From AP-15 sp963762575 (GTDB taxonomy: Bacteria > Pseudomonadota > Alphaproteobacteria > ATCC43930 > CGMCC-115725): a DNA stretch of 64,000 bases. Position 1 is the stretch's first letter, and the number at the start of each line of letters is the position of its first letter. Made by a program: the position numbers and the translations under genes. Positions 26,318 through 35,303 of this stretch are shown piece by piece. The stretch covers positions 62,001 through 126,000 of the forward strand of contig CAVXLL010000015.1 of assembly GCA_963762575.1 (NCBI GenBank). Reading direction: 5' to 3'. The notes beneath the pieces are model-generated. The model saw only the letters and a program-made list of their open reading frames with translations. It ran no database searches and was not told the DNA's origin.

Positions 26318-26644
26318 ATGTTACGACTTTCCGTTCTTTTCCTGGCTGCTGTGATGCTGACCGGCGTCGTTTTCACGGCAGGACAACCCGCGTTTGCCGG
26401 TTCTCTGTATGCGCAATACTACCCGCCGGGTTATGGCTACGCGCCGCCGCCGAGCTCCCGTCCGCCATGCGAGGCGGTAACTCCCGGGCCCCTTCGGGGC
26501 GCGGGAAGAGGTGCGGCCGGTGGCGCACTTATCGGGGCCATTTCGGGCAATGCCGGGCGGGGCGCTGCAATTGGGGCCGGCTTCGGCGCTCTCCGCAGCG
26601 CAGTACGCCGGGGTTCGGCGCGAAGTGCGGGCGCATGTTATTGA
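26318..26644 (+). CDS. Secreted glycine-zipper protein
   Basis: 108 residues. A signal peptide (residues 1-27, LSVLFLAAVMLTGVVFTAG, cleavage after FAG) is followed by a Tyr/Pro-rich stretch (YAQYYPPGYGYAPPPSS) and a glycine zipper (residues 60-90, RGAAGGALIGAISGNAGRGA and AIGAGFGALRS). Such proteins sit in the envelope and are thought to oligomerise in the outer membrane. GGGGG precedes the ATG by 8 bases. The C-terminus looks shorter than usual for the type (which often continues with a YxxC tail); here it ends SAGACY. Confidence 0.75.
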   Translation: MLRLSVLFLAAVMLTGVVFTAGQPAFAGSLYAQYYPPGYGYAPPPSSRPPCEAVTPGPLRGAGRGAAGGALIGAISGNAGRGAAIGAGFGALRSAVRRGSARSAGACY

Positions 26645-26759
26645 GGCGGTAATCGCTTGCCGGAGGACCGCAACCGGCTCGTCGGGGGTCTGAGCTGCGG
26701 GATCCTAAACCTCTACGGTGAGCCAAAACCATAAAGCAACGTGATTCGAGAAGGGGACA

Positions 26760-27158
26760 ATGATGAAAACAAGGTTCGTGGCGGTTCTGTTGGCCTGCTG
26801 GCTTGCCGCATGCGCGCAATCGCCCGCTTCACAGCAAGAAGTGGCGTCGCCCGCGCCGGCCGCGCCGCCACCGGAGGCGCCTTCATCGCCCGCGCCGCGG
26901 GTCACTTCTGAGGCGCAGATCGCGCCGGGACGGTGGAATGTCGACCGGGTGCGCTGCTCCGACCTGCTCGGTGCCGATGATGACGATCGCGCGGCAGCGG
27001 TCATGTTTTATTATGGCTATCTGGCGGCAAAAGCCGGGATCCGTGTGATCGACGTGAGCCAGATCGACGGCAATGTCAAAAAGGTGATGGACCAATGCGC
27101 CGCCGCGCCGAATATCACGGTCCCGCAGGCGTTTCGCCAGGCGCTCGGCCGACGTTGA
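26760..27158 (+). CDS. HdeA/HdeB-family periplasmic lipoprotein (acid-stress chaperone-like)
   Basis: 132 residues. Lipoprotein-like signal (VAVLLACWLAACAQS, Cys19), a Pro/Ala-rich linker (residues 20-50), then an HdeA-like domain: VRCSDLLGADDDDRAAAVMF, YYGYLAAKAGIRVIDVSQID, and KKVMDQCAAAPNITVPQAFR. The two Cys (in VRCSDL and MDQCAA) match the conserved disulphide of HdeA. Family proteins prevent aggregation of periplasmic proteins at low pH. AAGGGG lies just upstream of tandem ATGATG. Single gene. Confidence 0.85.
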   Translation: MMKTRFVAVLLACWLAACAQSPASQQEVASPAPAAPPPEAPSSPAPRVTSEAQIAPGRWNVDRVRCSDLLGADDDDRAAAVMFYYGYLAAKAGIRVIDVSQIDGNVKKVMDQCAAAPNITVPQAFRQALGRR

Positions 27159-27609
27159 TAATCCCGCTGATCGCGATGCGCGTCTCGTCGATCGAGCAGA
27201 CCTTCTCGACGGCAAGGCAGGTGTCGACCACGTTCAGGATGCGCCCGCGATACTCGGTGTAAGCCGATGATTGGCCTGCACCGGGATCGCGGCCGGACGC
27301 AACCGCGGCGCATCGGTGCAGTACGAGGCCTGCAAGAGCGAGTTCGCCGCTGACTCGGCGCTGGGATCGTCACACAATCAAGCGCGCAAACTTCGACCGG
27401 CGTGTCCTTGAAGCAGGCCCGTTCGGCGAGATCGCCCGGATCCGCGGAGACGAGAGCCGAGGTTGTCTGACCGGTGCGGCTCGTCGACAGTCATCCCCCT
27501 TCTCGCTCGCAAGTACGGCAGGCAACGGGTAAATTGTTCGTCAGAACAATTGCCCGGGCACCTCTCGCAGGGTGAACGGCTCTTCGGCCCCGTCGTTGCC
27601 AGAACTCGG
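27159..27609. other. Intergenic, possible minus-strand gene remnant
   Basis: About 450 bases. On the minus strand around 27155-27290 one frame reads TEYRGRILNVVDTCLAVEKV then CSIDETRIAISGIINV, and around 27385-27450 another frame reads ADPGDLAERACFKDTPVEVC; both look protein-like with paired cysteines but in different frames. This may be a decayed small secreted-protein gene. No start or family can be given. Confidence 0.3.
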
Positions 27610-29928
27610 ATGGTCACCAGCAATCCTGTGGTGTGTATCAGCGTGGACCCGCTCGACGAGCGCCGTCGCCGTCACCGTGCGCTGCTGCGGATCGGCATAC
27701 CGCTTGGAGGCGTGGCGCTGATGATCGCGACCATCCTCTTTATCGCGTTCTACGCCGATCGGGCGAACCGCGACGGCGCAATGGCGCTCTCGAATGATCT
27801 GCTGGTGACGCTCGAGCAGCGGATCGGGAACGAGGTGTCGGCTTATCTTGAACCCGCGGCCCGCGCGGTCCGCATCCTACGCGACACGCTGCATGACGGC
27901 GCGCTCGGCGATCGGCTGCCCCTGGTCGAAACCTTCGCCAGCAGCCTGCTGCGAGAGATCCCGCAGATCGCCAATCTGAACTTCGCCGACGAGGATGGCA
28001 ATTTTGTCTTGGTGCGCGGCGGCCACGACGGCGCCATCGACGTCAAGCTCGTCGAAAACGCGCCCGGACCTCGCCGCGTCACCTGGATTCACCGCAACGC
28101 CGCCGGCGACGAGACCGGACACGAGGAGGATCGGACGGACACCTACGATCCGCGCACGCGGCCTTGGTACGGGGGCGCGCTCGCAAACAACGATCTGTTC
28201 TGGACCGGCATCTATATCTTTTACAGCCAGCGCGTTCCCGGGATCACACCATCGGCAAAGTATCGCGACCCAAATGGGCGCCTTTACCTGTTGGGCGTCG
28301 ACATCACTCTCGATGCGCTCTCGCATTTTCTTGCCTCGCTGGAGATCGGACGAACCGGTCGCGCAGTTATCATCGACGATACCGGCCAGCTGATTGCCGC
28401 ACCGCGGGCCAGCGCCATGCTGCGTGAGATCAATGGAGAACTTGCAGCTCCGCGCGTCGACGAACTCGGGGACGACGTTCTGACCCACGCCTATGACCGG
28501 TTTCGCATCGAAGGGGCGGGACACCGTGTAATCGAGGTTGGCGGCCGCCGGTACATTTCGGCCGTCACGCCGATCAAGGGCGCCGGGCACAATTGGTCGA
28601 CAATGATCGTGGTGCCGGAGGATGACTTTGTCGGCTTCGTTGCGAGAAATAATCGTAAGGCGCTCGTGATGTCGCTGGTGATCGTGGCGGTGGCGACGTT
28701 GCTGGCATCGCTGCTGATGCGGCAGGGGCTGCGCGCCGACCGGAATGCGCGACTGTTGCTCGAACGCCAATCCGCGATCACGCGGCAAAGCGGAGCCTTT
28801 GCGAGCTTGGCATCGGATGCGAGCCTGTTCGATCCGGCACAAAGCCTGCGGTCGCGGACCCTGACGGAGACTCTCGCGAATGTCACCGACGCCCGACGGG
28901 CGAGTATCTGGGCGCTCCAGAACGGCGGGCGGATTCTGCGCTGCGAAGACGGCTTCGATCGCGAGACTGGCGGGCACGTCGATGAACTCGAGCTGCACCG
29001 TGACGAATTGCCGGAGCTTTTCAGCCATCTATTGGCGGGCGAGGAAATCGAGATCGCCGATGCTGCCCGGGATCGCCATACGATGGAGCTCCATCGAGTT
29101 CTTGAGCGCGTTCGGCACCAGGGCCTTGCTCGCCACGCCGGTACGCCGCAACGACCGGGTCGTCGGCTCCGTTTGGCTCGAGGACGCGCCCAGCACTGCG
29201 GGCAGCCGCGACTTTGTCCGCGCGGTCGCCAATATGGTGGCGCTCCGTTTGGTGGATGCATCGATCGCACCCGTCGCACGCGAGCCCGGCGCTACCGGCA
29301 AACCGATCGCCGCCCCCGAGACTGTCGCGCGTAACTTCGCGGCTGATCTGCGCCCAGCCGAGATCGACCCGTCGGCGCTTCAAGCCGAGATCTATCGCGG
29401 CATGGCGGTTATGGTGCTGCGGTTCACCGATGCAACGGCGATGGCAGTGCGGCTTTCTGCGTACCGCGTTGCATCTCCGACGAGATCGGCTGCGCGCTGC
29501 AGCAGATCGCAACCGATAACGGCATCCCCTATCTCAAGCTCGTCGGCCACGAAATCGTGGCGGCGGCAGGGTTCGAGCCGGCAAATTCGGGCGCCGCAAT
29601 CGTAATCGCCGACATGGCGCTCGCGGTAAGGGACCGCTGCATCGCGCTCTTCGAGGAGAGCGAGCGCTCGAACGGGTTTCAGATCGGGATCGACTGTAGC
29701 CTCGCTATTGGCGGTGCGGTCGGTAATGAGCCGCGGGTCTTCAATCTATGGGGCGATGCCGTGCATGTCGCGGCCAGCATGGCAGCTTCCGCTCTGCCAG
29801 GCACGGTGCAAGCGACCGAGGCGGTCTATCAGCGATTGCGTGAGGATTTTCTGTTCCGGCCGCGCGGCAGCTTCTATCTGCCGCATGTCGGCGACGCGCG
29901 TACTTTCGTGCTGGCGGGTCGGCTGTGA
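27610..29928 (+). pseudogene. Cache-GAF-adenylate/guanylate cyclase-like sensor with two frameshifts
   Basis: Membrane sensor assembled from three frames. TM1 (VALMIATILFIAFYA) about residues 30-45, a periplasmic Cache-type domain with the YDPRTRPWYGGAL signature, TM2 (VMSLVIVAVATLLASLLM) about 355, a GAF-like domain (TETLANVTDARRASIWALQN), and a class III cyclase-like C-terminus ending in RVFNLWGDAVHVAASMA. Frame breaks lie near 29100 (before FGTRALLATPVRRNDRVVGS) and near 29465 (before ISDEIGCALQQIATD). The cyclase domain is also odd: the first metal Asp of FADI is not seen (VMVLRFTDAT) and the Asn after WGD is His, so it may not cyclise. Its last 4 bases overlap the MlaE-type gene, linking it to lipid transport. 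Confidence 0.82.
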
Positions 29929-30767
29929 CCGATCGGCTCGCGATTGCACCTCGGCCCGGCCCGGGCCGCTCCCCCTTGGAATGGATTCGCCGGGCGCTTG
30001 CACGGGTCGGCCGTCCAGTGCGTCTGAAGTTCGAGTTCGTCTTGATGCTGGCGGCCCTCGGCTTTGGTGTCGCGCGTGAGGCAGTGCGTCCCGCAACATG
30101 GCGGCGCACCGTGCGCAGCGAGTTTCAGCGGGCGCTGCGGCAAGCGGTTGGTGGTGGGCTCTCTACCACAGTAGCCACCGCAGCGCTGATCGGGCTCGTC
30201 ATGGTCTCCCAAGCGCTCTATTGGCTGGGGCAGGCCGGTCAGGAAGAGCTGATAGGCCCCGTGGTGGTGACGGTGCTGGTCCGCGAGGTCGCGCCACTCC
30301 TGGTAGGGTTCATCCTGCTCGGGCGGAGCGGTGTCGTCGTCGTCTCAGAGATTGGTGAGTTGCAGAGAGGCGGTCAGGTCAGCACTCTGGCGGCACAGGG
30401 CCTCGATCCGTTCCTGCTGCTGGTGCTGCCGCGCGCCTGCGCTCTTGCCATTGCCTGCTTTACATTGGGCGTCATGTTCGTCCTCGCAGCGCTGCTCAGC
30501 GGCTTTGTCGCCGGCAGCCTCTTGGAGGCTGTGCGCATCTCGATCTGGTCGTTTCTCGACCATGTGCTGCTCGCCATGCACGCGCGCGATTTTGTCGTGT
30601 TCCCGGCAAAGATGATCGTTATCGGCTTTCTGGTAGCACTGACCGCCAGCCTGACTGGACTCACGGCCACGGCGCAGGACGAGGCGGCGCGTCTGCTGCC
30701 GCGCGCCTTCGTGCGCGGTGTAGTAGCGGTCCTGCTGGCCGACCTCGCGCTGAGCCTGGCGGTTTGA
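29925..30767 (+). CDS. MlaE-family ABC permease
   Basis: 280 residues, five or so membrane segments. Family hallmarks: VGGGLSTTVATAALIGLVMV, the cytoplasmic coupling segment REVAPLLVGFILLGRSGVVVV followed by SEIGELQRGGQVSTLAAQGL (the EIG and LxxxGxDP-like pattern reads ALAAQGLDPF), and ARDFVVFPAKMIVIGFLVAL. It is the membrane subunit of MCE-type lipid transporters moving phospholipids between the membranes. The GTG start overlaps the cyclase stop (GTGA). It is followed 4 bases later by the ATPase homologue. Confidence 0.9.
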   Translation: MTDRLAIAPRPGPGRSPLEWIRRALARVGRPVRLKFEFVLMLAALGFGVAREAVRPATWRRTVRSEFQRALRQAVGGGLSTTVATAALIGLVMVSQALYWLGQAGQEELIGPVVVTVLVREVAPLLVGFILLGRSGVVVVSEIGELQRGGQVSTLAAQGLDPFLLLVLPRACALAIACFTLGVMFVLAALLSGFVAGSLLEAVRISIWSFLDHVLLAMHARDFVVFPAKMIVIGFLVALTASLTGLTATAQDEAARLLPRAFVRGVVAVLLADLALSLAV

Positions 30768-30770
30768 GCG

Positions 30771-31469
30771 ATGGATCCGAGCGCCCCCGTCCTCGATCTC
30801 GCCGCGGCTCGGCCGCAGGCTTGGGCCGACGAGGCGCCGGTGCCCGAGATCGATCTCCGAATGATGGCCGGTGAGCTCGCTCTGGTGGATGCGCGCCACT
30901 CCGCGCGGCCCGCGTGGTTCGCAAATCTATGCTGCGGCCTCGTTCCGCTCGCTGCGGGCACGGCGCGCTTCCTCGGCCGCGACTGGTCTGCGGTACCGCC
31001 GGACTATGCCGATGCCCTGCGAGGCCGGATAGGCCGCGTCTTCTTCTCGGGAAGCTGGATCGGCTTCATAGATGTCTCGACCAACATCCTGCTGCCGCAA
31101 CTCCACCACACCCGGGATGATCCAAACGAGCTTCGCGATCGCGCCACCGCCCTTTGCTGCGCTTTTGGTTTGCCGGGCTTGCCGCTGGTGCGACCCGGTG
31201 AGCTCGCCGCGAGCGATCTCGCCCGCGCGGCTTGCGTGCGCGCCTTCCTCGGGGATCCCGCATTGGTGCTGCTCGAAAGCCCCGTGCAAGGGCGCTTCAC
31301 CAACCTGATGCCGCCGCTGCTCAATGCATTGGCAGCCGCACGGGACCGAGGCGCAGCAGCGGTCTGGTTCACGCGCAGTGATCTGGTCTGGCGGGACCCA
31401 TCGATCCCCGCCACGATGCGTCTGCGGCTCGGCGAGCGCGGTCTCGCGCCCACGATGCGTGCGCCATGA
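30771..31469 (+). CDS. MlaF-like ABC ATPase homologue lacking nucleotide-binding motifs
   Basis: 232 residues occupying the MlaF position. The fold can be followed (ELALVDARHSARPAWFANLC at the place of the P-loop, LGRDW, then FFSGSWIGFIDVSTNILLPQ at the Q-loop region, RAACVRAFLGDPALVLLESP at Walker B), but GxxGxGK[ST] is absent, the LSGGQ signature is reduced to ELAASDLARAA, and Walker B ends LLES where LLDEP is expected. It cannot hydrolyse ATP in the canonical way. Yet the reading frame is intact and overlaps the next gene, so it is maintained. It may be a structural subunit working with an ATPase encoded elsewhere. Confidence 0.75.
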   Translation: MDPSAPVLDLAAARPQAWADEAPVPEIDLRMMAGELALVDARHSARPAWFANLCCGLVPLAAGTARFLGRDWSAVPPDYADALRGRIGRVFFSGSWIGFIDVSTNILLPQLHHTRDDPNELRDRATALCCAFGLPGLPLVRPGELAASDLARAACVRAFLGDPALVLLESPVQGRFTNLMPPLLNALAAARDRGAAAVWFTRSDLVWRDPSIPATMRLRLGERGLAPTMRAP

Positions 31470-32449
31470 TCCGGCTGCGCCACGCAGATGAGTGGGTCGG
31501 CCTCCTGGTGGTGGCCGTGGTGGCGGCGTTTCTTGGCGGCATCCTGCAGGCAGGTGTGCTGCGCGACTGGTTCCGACCGGTGTCGCACCTGCGCATCGTG
31601 CTGCCGGAGGCCGGTGTCGCCGGCCTTTCGGTTGGCGCCGATGTGGAAGTCCTCGGAACGCATGCCGGCGTGATCCGGCGGGTCGTCATCAGCCCAAATC
31701 AGCAGATGTACGCGGAAGCGGAGATCGATGACCAGGCGCGCGCCTTCATCCGCCGGGACAGCCAGGGGACAATCCGCCGCCGGTACGGCATCGCGGGTGC
31801 GGCTTATGTCGATGTCAGCCGCGGGAAGGACGCGGAGCTCGATTGGAACTACGCGGTGATCCAGGCGGTGACCGAGCGGGATCCGACCGAGAGCATCGGT
31901 GCGCTGATCGATCAGGCCCGCCAGAAGATTTTCCCGATTCTCGATGATGCCGGTCGTTCCACCAAAGCGCTGGCGGATGTCATGGAGCATATGCAAAAGG
32001 GTGAGGGCGATGTCGGTCGTCTGATGACCGATGAAACGATGGTGCGCGACATCGAGGCGATCGTCGCCAAGGCCAGCGGAATAGTATCGGATCTTGGGCG
32101 GCTCGTGTCGGAGCTTCAACTGGCGGCGAGCAACGTCAAGAATCTCAGCCAAGGCATAAACGCGCGTGACGGCGGTGTGCCGGGATTGCTACACCGAGCG
32201 GACGCCACGCTCGCGACGCTCCAGCAATCGATGCGCGACTTGGCGCTCGCAACCCAGCGGGCGCCCCAGATTATCCACAGCGTCGAATTGGGAGCGCGGG
32301 ACCTCCCGGGCCTTCTCACGCAAACGCAGCAAACCGCCCATCAGCTCGAGGAGCTTGCGATCCAACTGCGCGGGCTTTGGCTCTTGGGCGCGGGCGAAAA
32401 GCCGCCGCCGCAATCAACGCGGCTGCCCACACATGAAGTCAGGCCGTGA
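31466..32449 (+). CDS. MCE/MlaD-family substrate-binding protein
   Basis: 327 residues. One N-terminal anchor (WVGLLVVAVVAAFLGGILQA, residues 10-29), an MCE domain (about 40-115: LRIVLPEAGVAGLSVGADVE, VLGTHAGVIRRVVISP, RYGIAGAAYVDVSRG) and a long helical C-terminal part (residues 140-310) that would make the needle or barrel. It binds lipids in the periplasm and passes them to the MlaE-type permease. ATGA overlap with the preceding gene, GTGA overlap with the next. Confidence 0.9.
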   Translation: MIRLRHADEWVGLLVVAVVAAFLGGILQAGVLRDWFRPVSHLRIVLPEAGVAGLSVGADVEVLGTHAGVIRRVVISPNQQMYAEAEIDDQARAFIRRDSQGTIRRRYGIAGAAYVDVSRGKDAELDWNYAVIQAVTERDPTESIGALIDQARQKIFPILDDAGRSTKALADVMEHMQKGEGDVGRLMTDETMVRDIEAIVAKASGIVSDLGRLVSELQLAASNVKNLSQGINARDGGVPGLLHRADATLATLQQSMRDLALATQRAPQIIHSVELGARDLPGLLTQTQQTAHQLEELAIQLRGLWLLGAGEKPPPQSTRLPTHEVRP

Positions 32450-33324
32450 GATGGGCGCTGCTCCTGCCGCTGCTGCTTGCCGATTGCGGCGGATCGGCGC
32501 CCGACACCGGCGCACCGCCGAATGACGAGATGCTGCAACGGCAGATGCATGCCGGCCAGCTCGCATTCGAGCTGGAGCGGAACGAGGAGGCTGCGGCGCA
32601 ATATCGGACAGCGTTGAGCCGGGCCCAGGCGCGTGACGACCCGGATGCCATTGGCGACACGGGTTATAACCTTGCAGTAGCAGAATTGCGCGCCAATGGT
32701 CCGGACAAAGCGCTGGCGGATGCGCGGGCGACGCGGATTGAACTCGAACGTCGCGGCTCAGAGCCATTCCCCGCCCTGCTGCTGGCCGAGGCCGCCGCTC
32801 TCTACCGGACCGGCGCGGCGGCCGAAGCCAATCGGGTAGCGCGGCGTATTCAACGGAGCGAGGATGCCGACGCGGTTGCGCGGGCCACGTTTCTGCGCGG
32901 CCTGATCGCGGACGATAGAGGCGACGAGGCCGGGCTTGCCACAGCCGCAGATGCCCTCACTACAGCAAGGACGCCGCCCTTCGAGGCGGATTCGGCGGAG
33001 CTCTCCGCGCGGCTGGCATTGCGACGCGGCGATCCGGCGCGAGCCCGCGAGCAGGCCGCGCACGCCGCGGGTCTGCGCCAGGCAACCCTCGACTATCGCG
33101 GGCTGGCGCGTGCCCTGGCCATCGAAGGAGCAGCGGCTGAGCGCGCCGGAGACAAAATCGTCTCCGCCGATCTCTTTCTTCGTGCCGGGCGCGGCGCCGC
33201 CGCGCAGGACGACAAGAAGAGCGCCGGTGCGTGGCTCCGCCGCGCGGCGTCCCTTGCGCCTAGCCAGCCGGTCGGTCGTGATGCCGCCGACTTGTTGCGT
33301 GGCGTCAATAAGGACGACCACTGA
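32446..33324 (+). CDS. TPR-like lipoprotein of the MCE operon
   Basis: 292 residues. Short hydrophobic N-terminus (MRWALLLPLLLADCGGS) with a Cys at 14 in a near-lipobox (Asp before Cys is unusual). The rest is helical pairs rich in Ala, Leu, Arg and Glu with TPR-like spacing: LAFELERNEEAAAQYRTALS, TGYNLAVAELRANGPDKALA, AAALYRTGAAAEANRVARRI, AAERAGDKIVSADLFLRAGR. GTG start overlaps the MCE stop by 4 bases. It takes the place of the usual ABC-transport auxiliary lipoprotein and may be the outer-membrane partner. Function inferred from operon position. Confidence 0.75.
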   Translation: MRWALLLPLLLADCGGSAPDTGAPPNDEMLQRQMHAGQLAFELERNEEAAAQYRTALSRAQARDDPDAIGDTGYNLAVAELRANGPDKALADARATRIELERRGSEPFPALLLAEAAALYRTGAAAEANRVARRIQRSEDADAVARATFLRGLIADDRGDEAGLATAADALTTARTPPFEADSAELSARLALRRGDPARAREQAAHAAGLRQATLDYRGLARALAIEGAAAERAGDKIVSADLFLRAGRGAAAQDDKKSAGAWLRRAASLAPSQPVGRDAADLLRGVNKDDH

Positions 33325-33579
33325 TCGCGCCTTGCTCGGGGGGTGATTTCGCCCGACGTCGGCTTATGGCACAAAGCCGCGCTGCGACTCGTCGACCGGA
33401 AGTTCCGCAGTTGAGTGTGGAGCTGCGTGCCGCACATCAACCACCCATTCTTCGCTTTGGACCACTGGCTATCATTATATCGGCGGGGCCGTAAGGGTGC
33501 CGGGTGCGGACACCTGGAACTTGATTCTGCGCTTTCATCATGCGTAGGGTTGATTACGGGGGGCTGATACTCGGATTAT

Positions 33580-33595
33580 CCTAAATCCGGCAGTT
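33580..33595 (+). repeat. IS left terminal inverted repeat
   Basis: CCTAAATCCGGCAGTT, perfect complement of 35288-35303. Confidence 0.92.
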
Positions 33596-33637
33596 GGGTG
33601 ATTGCCAAGATGGGCCGAATCGGCGCATTTGCTGGGC

Positions 33638-35235
33638 ATGAACACAACTCGTTCGACGCTTTTGCCTCACCCGGAAGGTGAACAACCATCCGTAGAGGAG
33701 TTTTCCGCGACGGCGGAGACCTTTGCCGGTCGTGTGCATGTCGAGTGGGACAGCGACGGGCTGGTGAGGCCGCTGGGCCAGTTGCCGTTCTTCGTTGAGT
33801 ATCTGAAGCAGGCTGGACTGTTCGCCGGCTGGGTGGTGGATTGTCCGCTGAGCTTCAGCAGCCCGAACGCCCCCTCCAAGCACGATCTGCTGGGAACCGT
33901 GTTGTTGTCGATTTTGTCGGGCCATTATCGCTACGCCCATATCACGGCGCGGCGCTGCGACGCGGTGAACCCGCGGCTGCTGGGCATCAAGAAGGTGGTG
34001 AGCGAGGACGCAGTGCGTCGCGGTCTGGCGAAGATCGACGAAGCGGCGGGTCTGGCGTGGCTGCAGGCGCATCTCGACTATTGCGCCTCGCCGCTGCTGA
34101 GCGAGCCGTGGGTCCTGGACATCGACAGCACGATCAAGCCGCTGTATGGCCAGCAGGAAGGAGCGATGGTGGGCTACCACCCGCAGAAGCCGGGGCGACC
34201 CTGGCACTGCTACCACACCTACCTGATGGCGAACCTGCGGCTGGTGCTGGGGGTCGATAGCCTGCCCCTGCGAAAGCAGGGGTGCAGCCGGGCGACGAAC
34301 ACACGCCCAAGCATGGTCAGGCCGGACTGTGGTCGCTGCTGCATCGCCTGGGGCGCAGCCGCTGGCCGGCTGTGCTGCGCGGCGACGTCGCCGGGGGCGT
34401 CGAACCGGTGATGTCGCGTGCCGAGCAGGAGGGGCTGGCCTATCTGTTTCGCCGGCGCATGACGGCAAACGTCAAGCGGGCGCTGGTGAAGATGATGGCC
34501 GAGCGCGACTGGACGACAGCCGGACATGGCTGGCCGGGCAAGGAAACCACATTGCGACTGGTCGGCTGGAGCCGGCAACGCCGTGTCGTCCTGCGGAGCC
34601 TGTCCTCGGGCCGGCCAAAGGCCGGACCCGTGGGTCGCAAGCTCGATCGACCGCTGGTGCTTGTCGACCGCACCCAGCCGGAGCAGCCGCTGCTCGGCTT
34701 TGCCGAGGTCGGGCCCGATCGGGAGGTGGGGGAATACGCTGGGTTGGTGACCTCGCTGGATGACGCGATCCTCACGCTGGGCCAACTGTACCGCGATCGG
34801 GGCGATTGTGAGAACACCTTCGATGAGCTGAAGAACCAGGGGGGCTGGGGCGGCTTTACGACGCAGGACCTGAAGCGCTGCCGACTGCTCGCCGGCAGCG
34901 TTGCGCTGATCTTCAATTGGTGGAGCTTGTTCGTCCGTCTGGCCGATCCCGACCATCGACCCGAGGCAATCACCAGCCGTCCCTTGCTGATGCAGGCGAT
35001 CGCCCGGCAGACCCAGCATGCCGGGCAAGTGACGCTGACCATCACCAGCACGCACGGCGAACCCCACAAAGCCCGGCGAGCCTACCTGCGGATCGCCGGC
35101 TTCCTGGCGCAATTGCGGCAAACTGCGGAGCAGTTGGACCCGGTGCAGCGCCGGTATCGCATCCTCAGCCAAGCCCTCAAGCGTTATCTGAAGGGCCGTC
35201 AACTCGACCCGCCGCGGCGCCTTGCTCAGGCCTGA
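33638..35235 (+). pseudogene. IS1380-family transposase, disrupted by a 23-bp palindromic insertion
   Basis: Frame one (33638-~34260) carries LVRPLGQLPFFVEYLKQAGL, the first catalytic region VLDIDSTIKPLYGQQEGA and YHTYLMANLRLVLGVD. Frame two (~34284-35235) continues QPGDEHTPKHGQAGLWSLLH and holds the C-terminal catalytic box YRDRGDCENTFDELK (Y-2-R-3-E-6-K). The two match without a gap if 23 bases around the hairpin at 34265-34282 are removed, so the transposase was intact until the palindrome inserted and shifted the frame. This copy cannot make transposase by itself. Confidence 0.92.
34265..34282. repeat. Palindromic repeat inserted in the transposase
   Basis: CCCCTGC-GAAA-GCAGGGG, a perfect 7-bp stem with a GAAA loop. 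Related to the hairpin at 12647-12670 (whose complement reads CCCTGCGAAGGCAGGG). Removing it together with five flanking bases restores the reading frame. Confidence 0.85.
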
Positions 35236-35287
35236 ACTCTCTCTATGGTTGTGAGGAGCCACAAAATCCAGCCGATGATCCAAGGCT

Positions 35288-35303
35288 AACTGCCGGATTT
35301 AGG
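35288..35303 (-). repeat. IS right terminal inverted repeat
   Basis: Reads AACTGCCGGATTTAGG on the plus strand; perfect inverted copy of 33580-33595. Confidence 0.92.

Larger units (their letters stand above)
33580..35303 (+). mobile_element. IS1380-family insertion sequence
   Basis: 1.72 kb element bounded by 16-bp perfect terminal inverted repeats (CCTAAATCCGGCAGTT at 33580-33595 and its complement at 35288-35303) and filled by one transposase gene. The transposase type, IR start (CCT) and size fit IS1380. The 4-5 bases outside the two ends differ (TTAT left, TTCA right), so no target duplication is visible, which suggests deletion or recombination next to the element. It abuts a serine recombinase that has lost its N-terminus. 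Confidence 0.92.
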
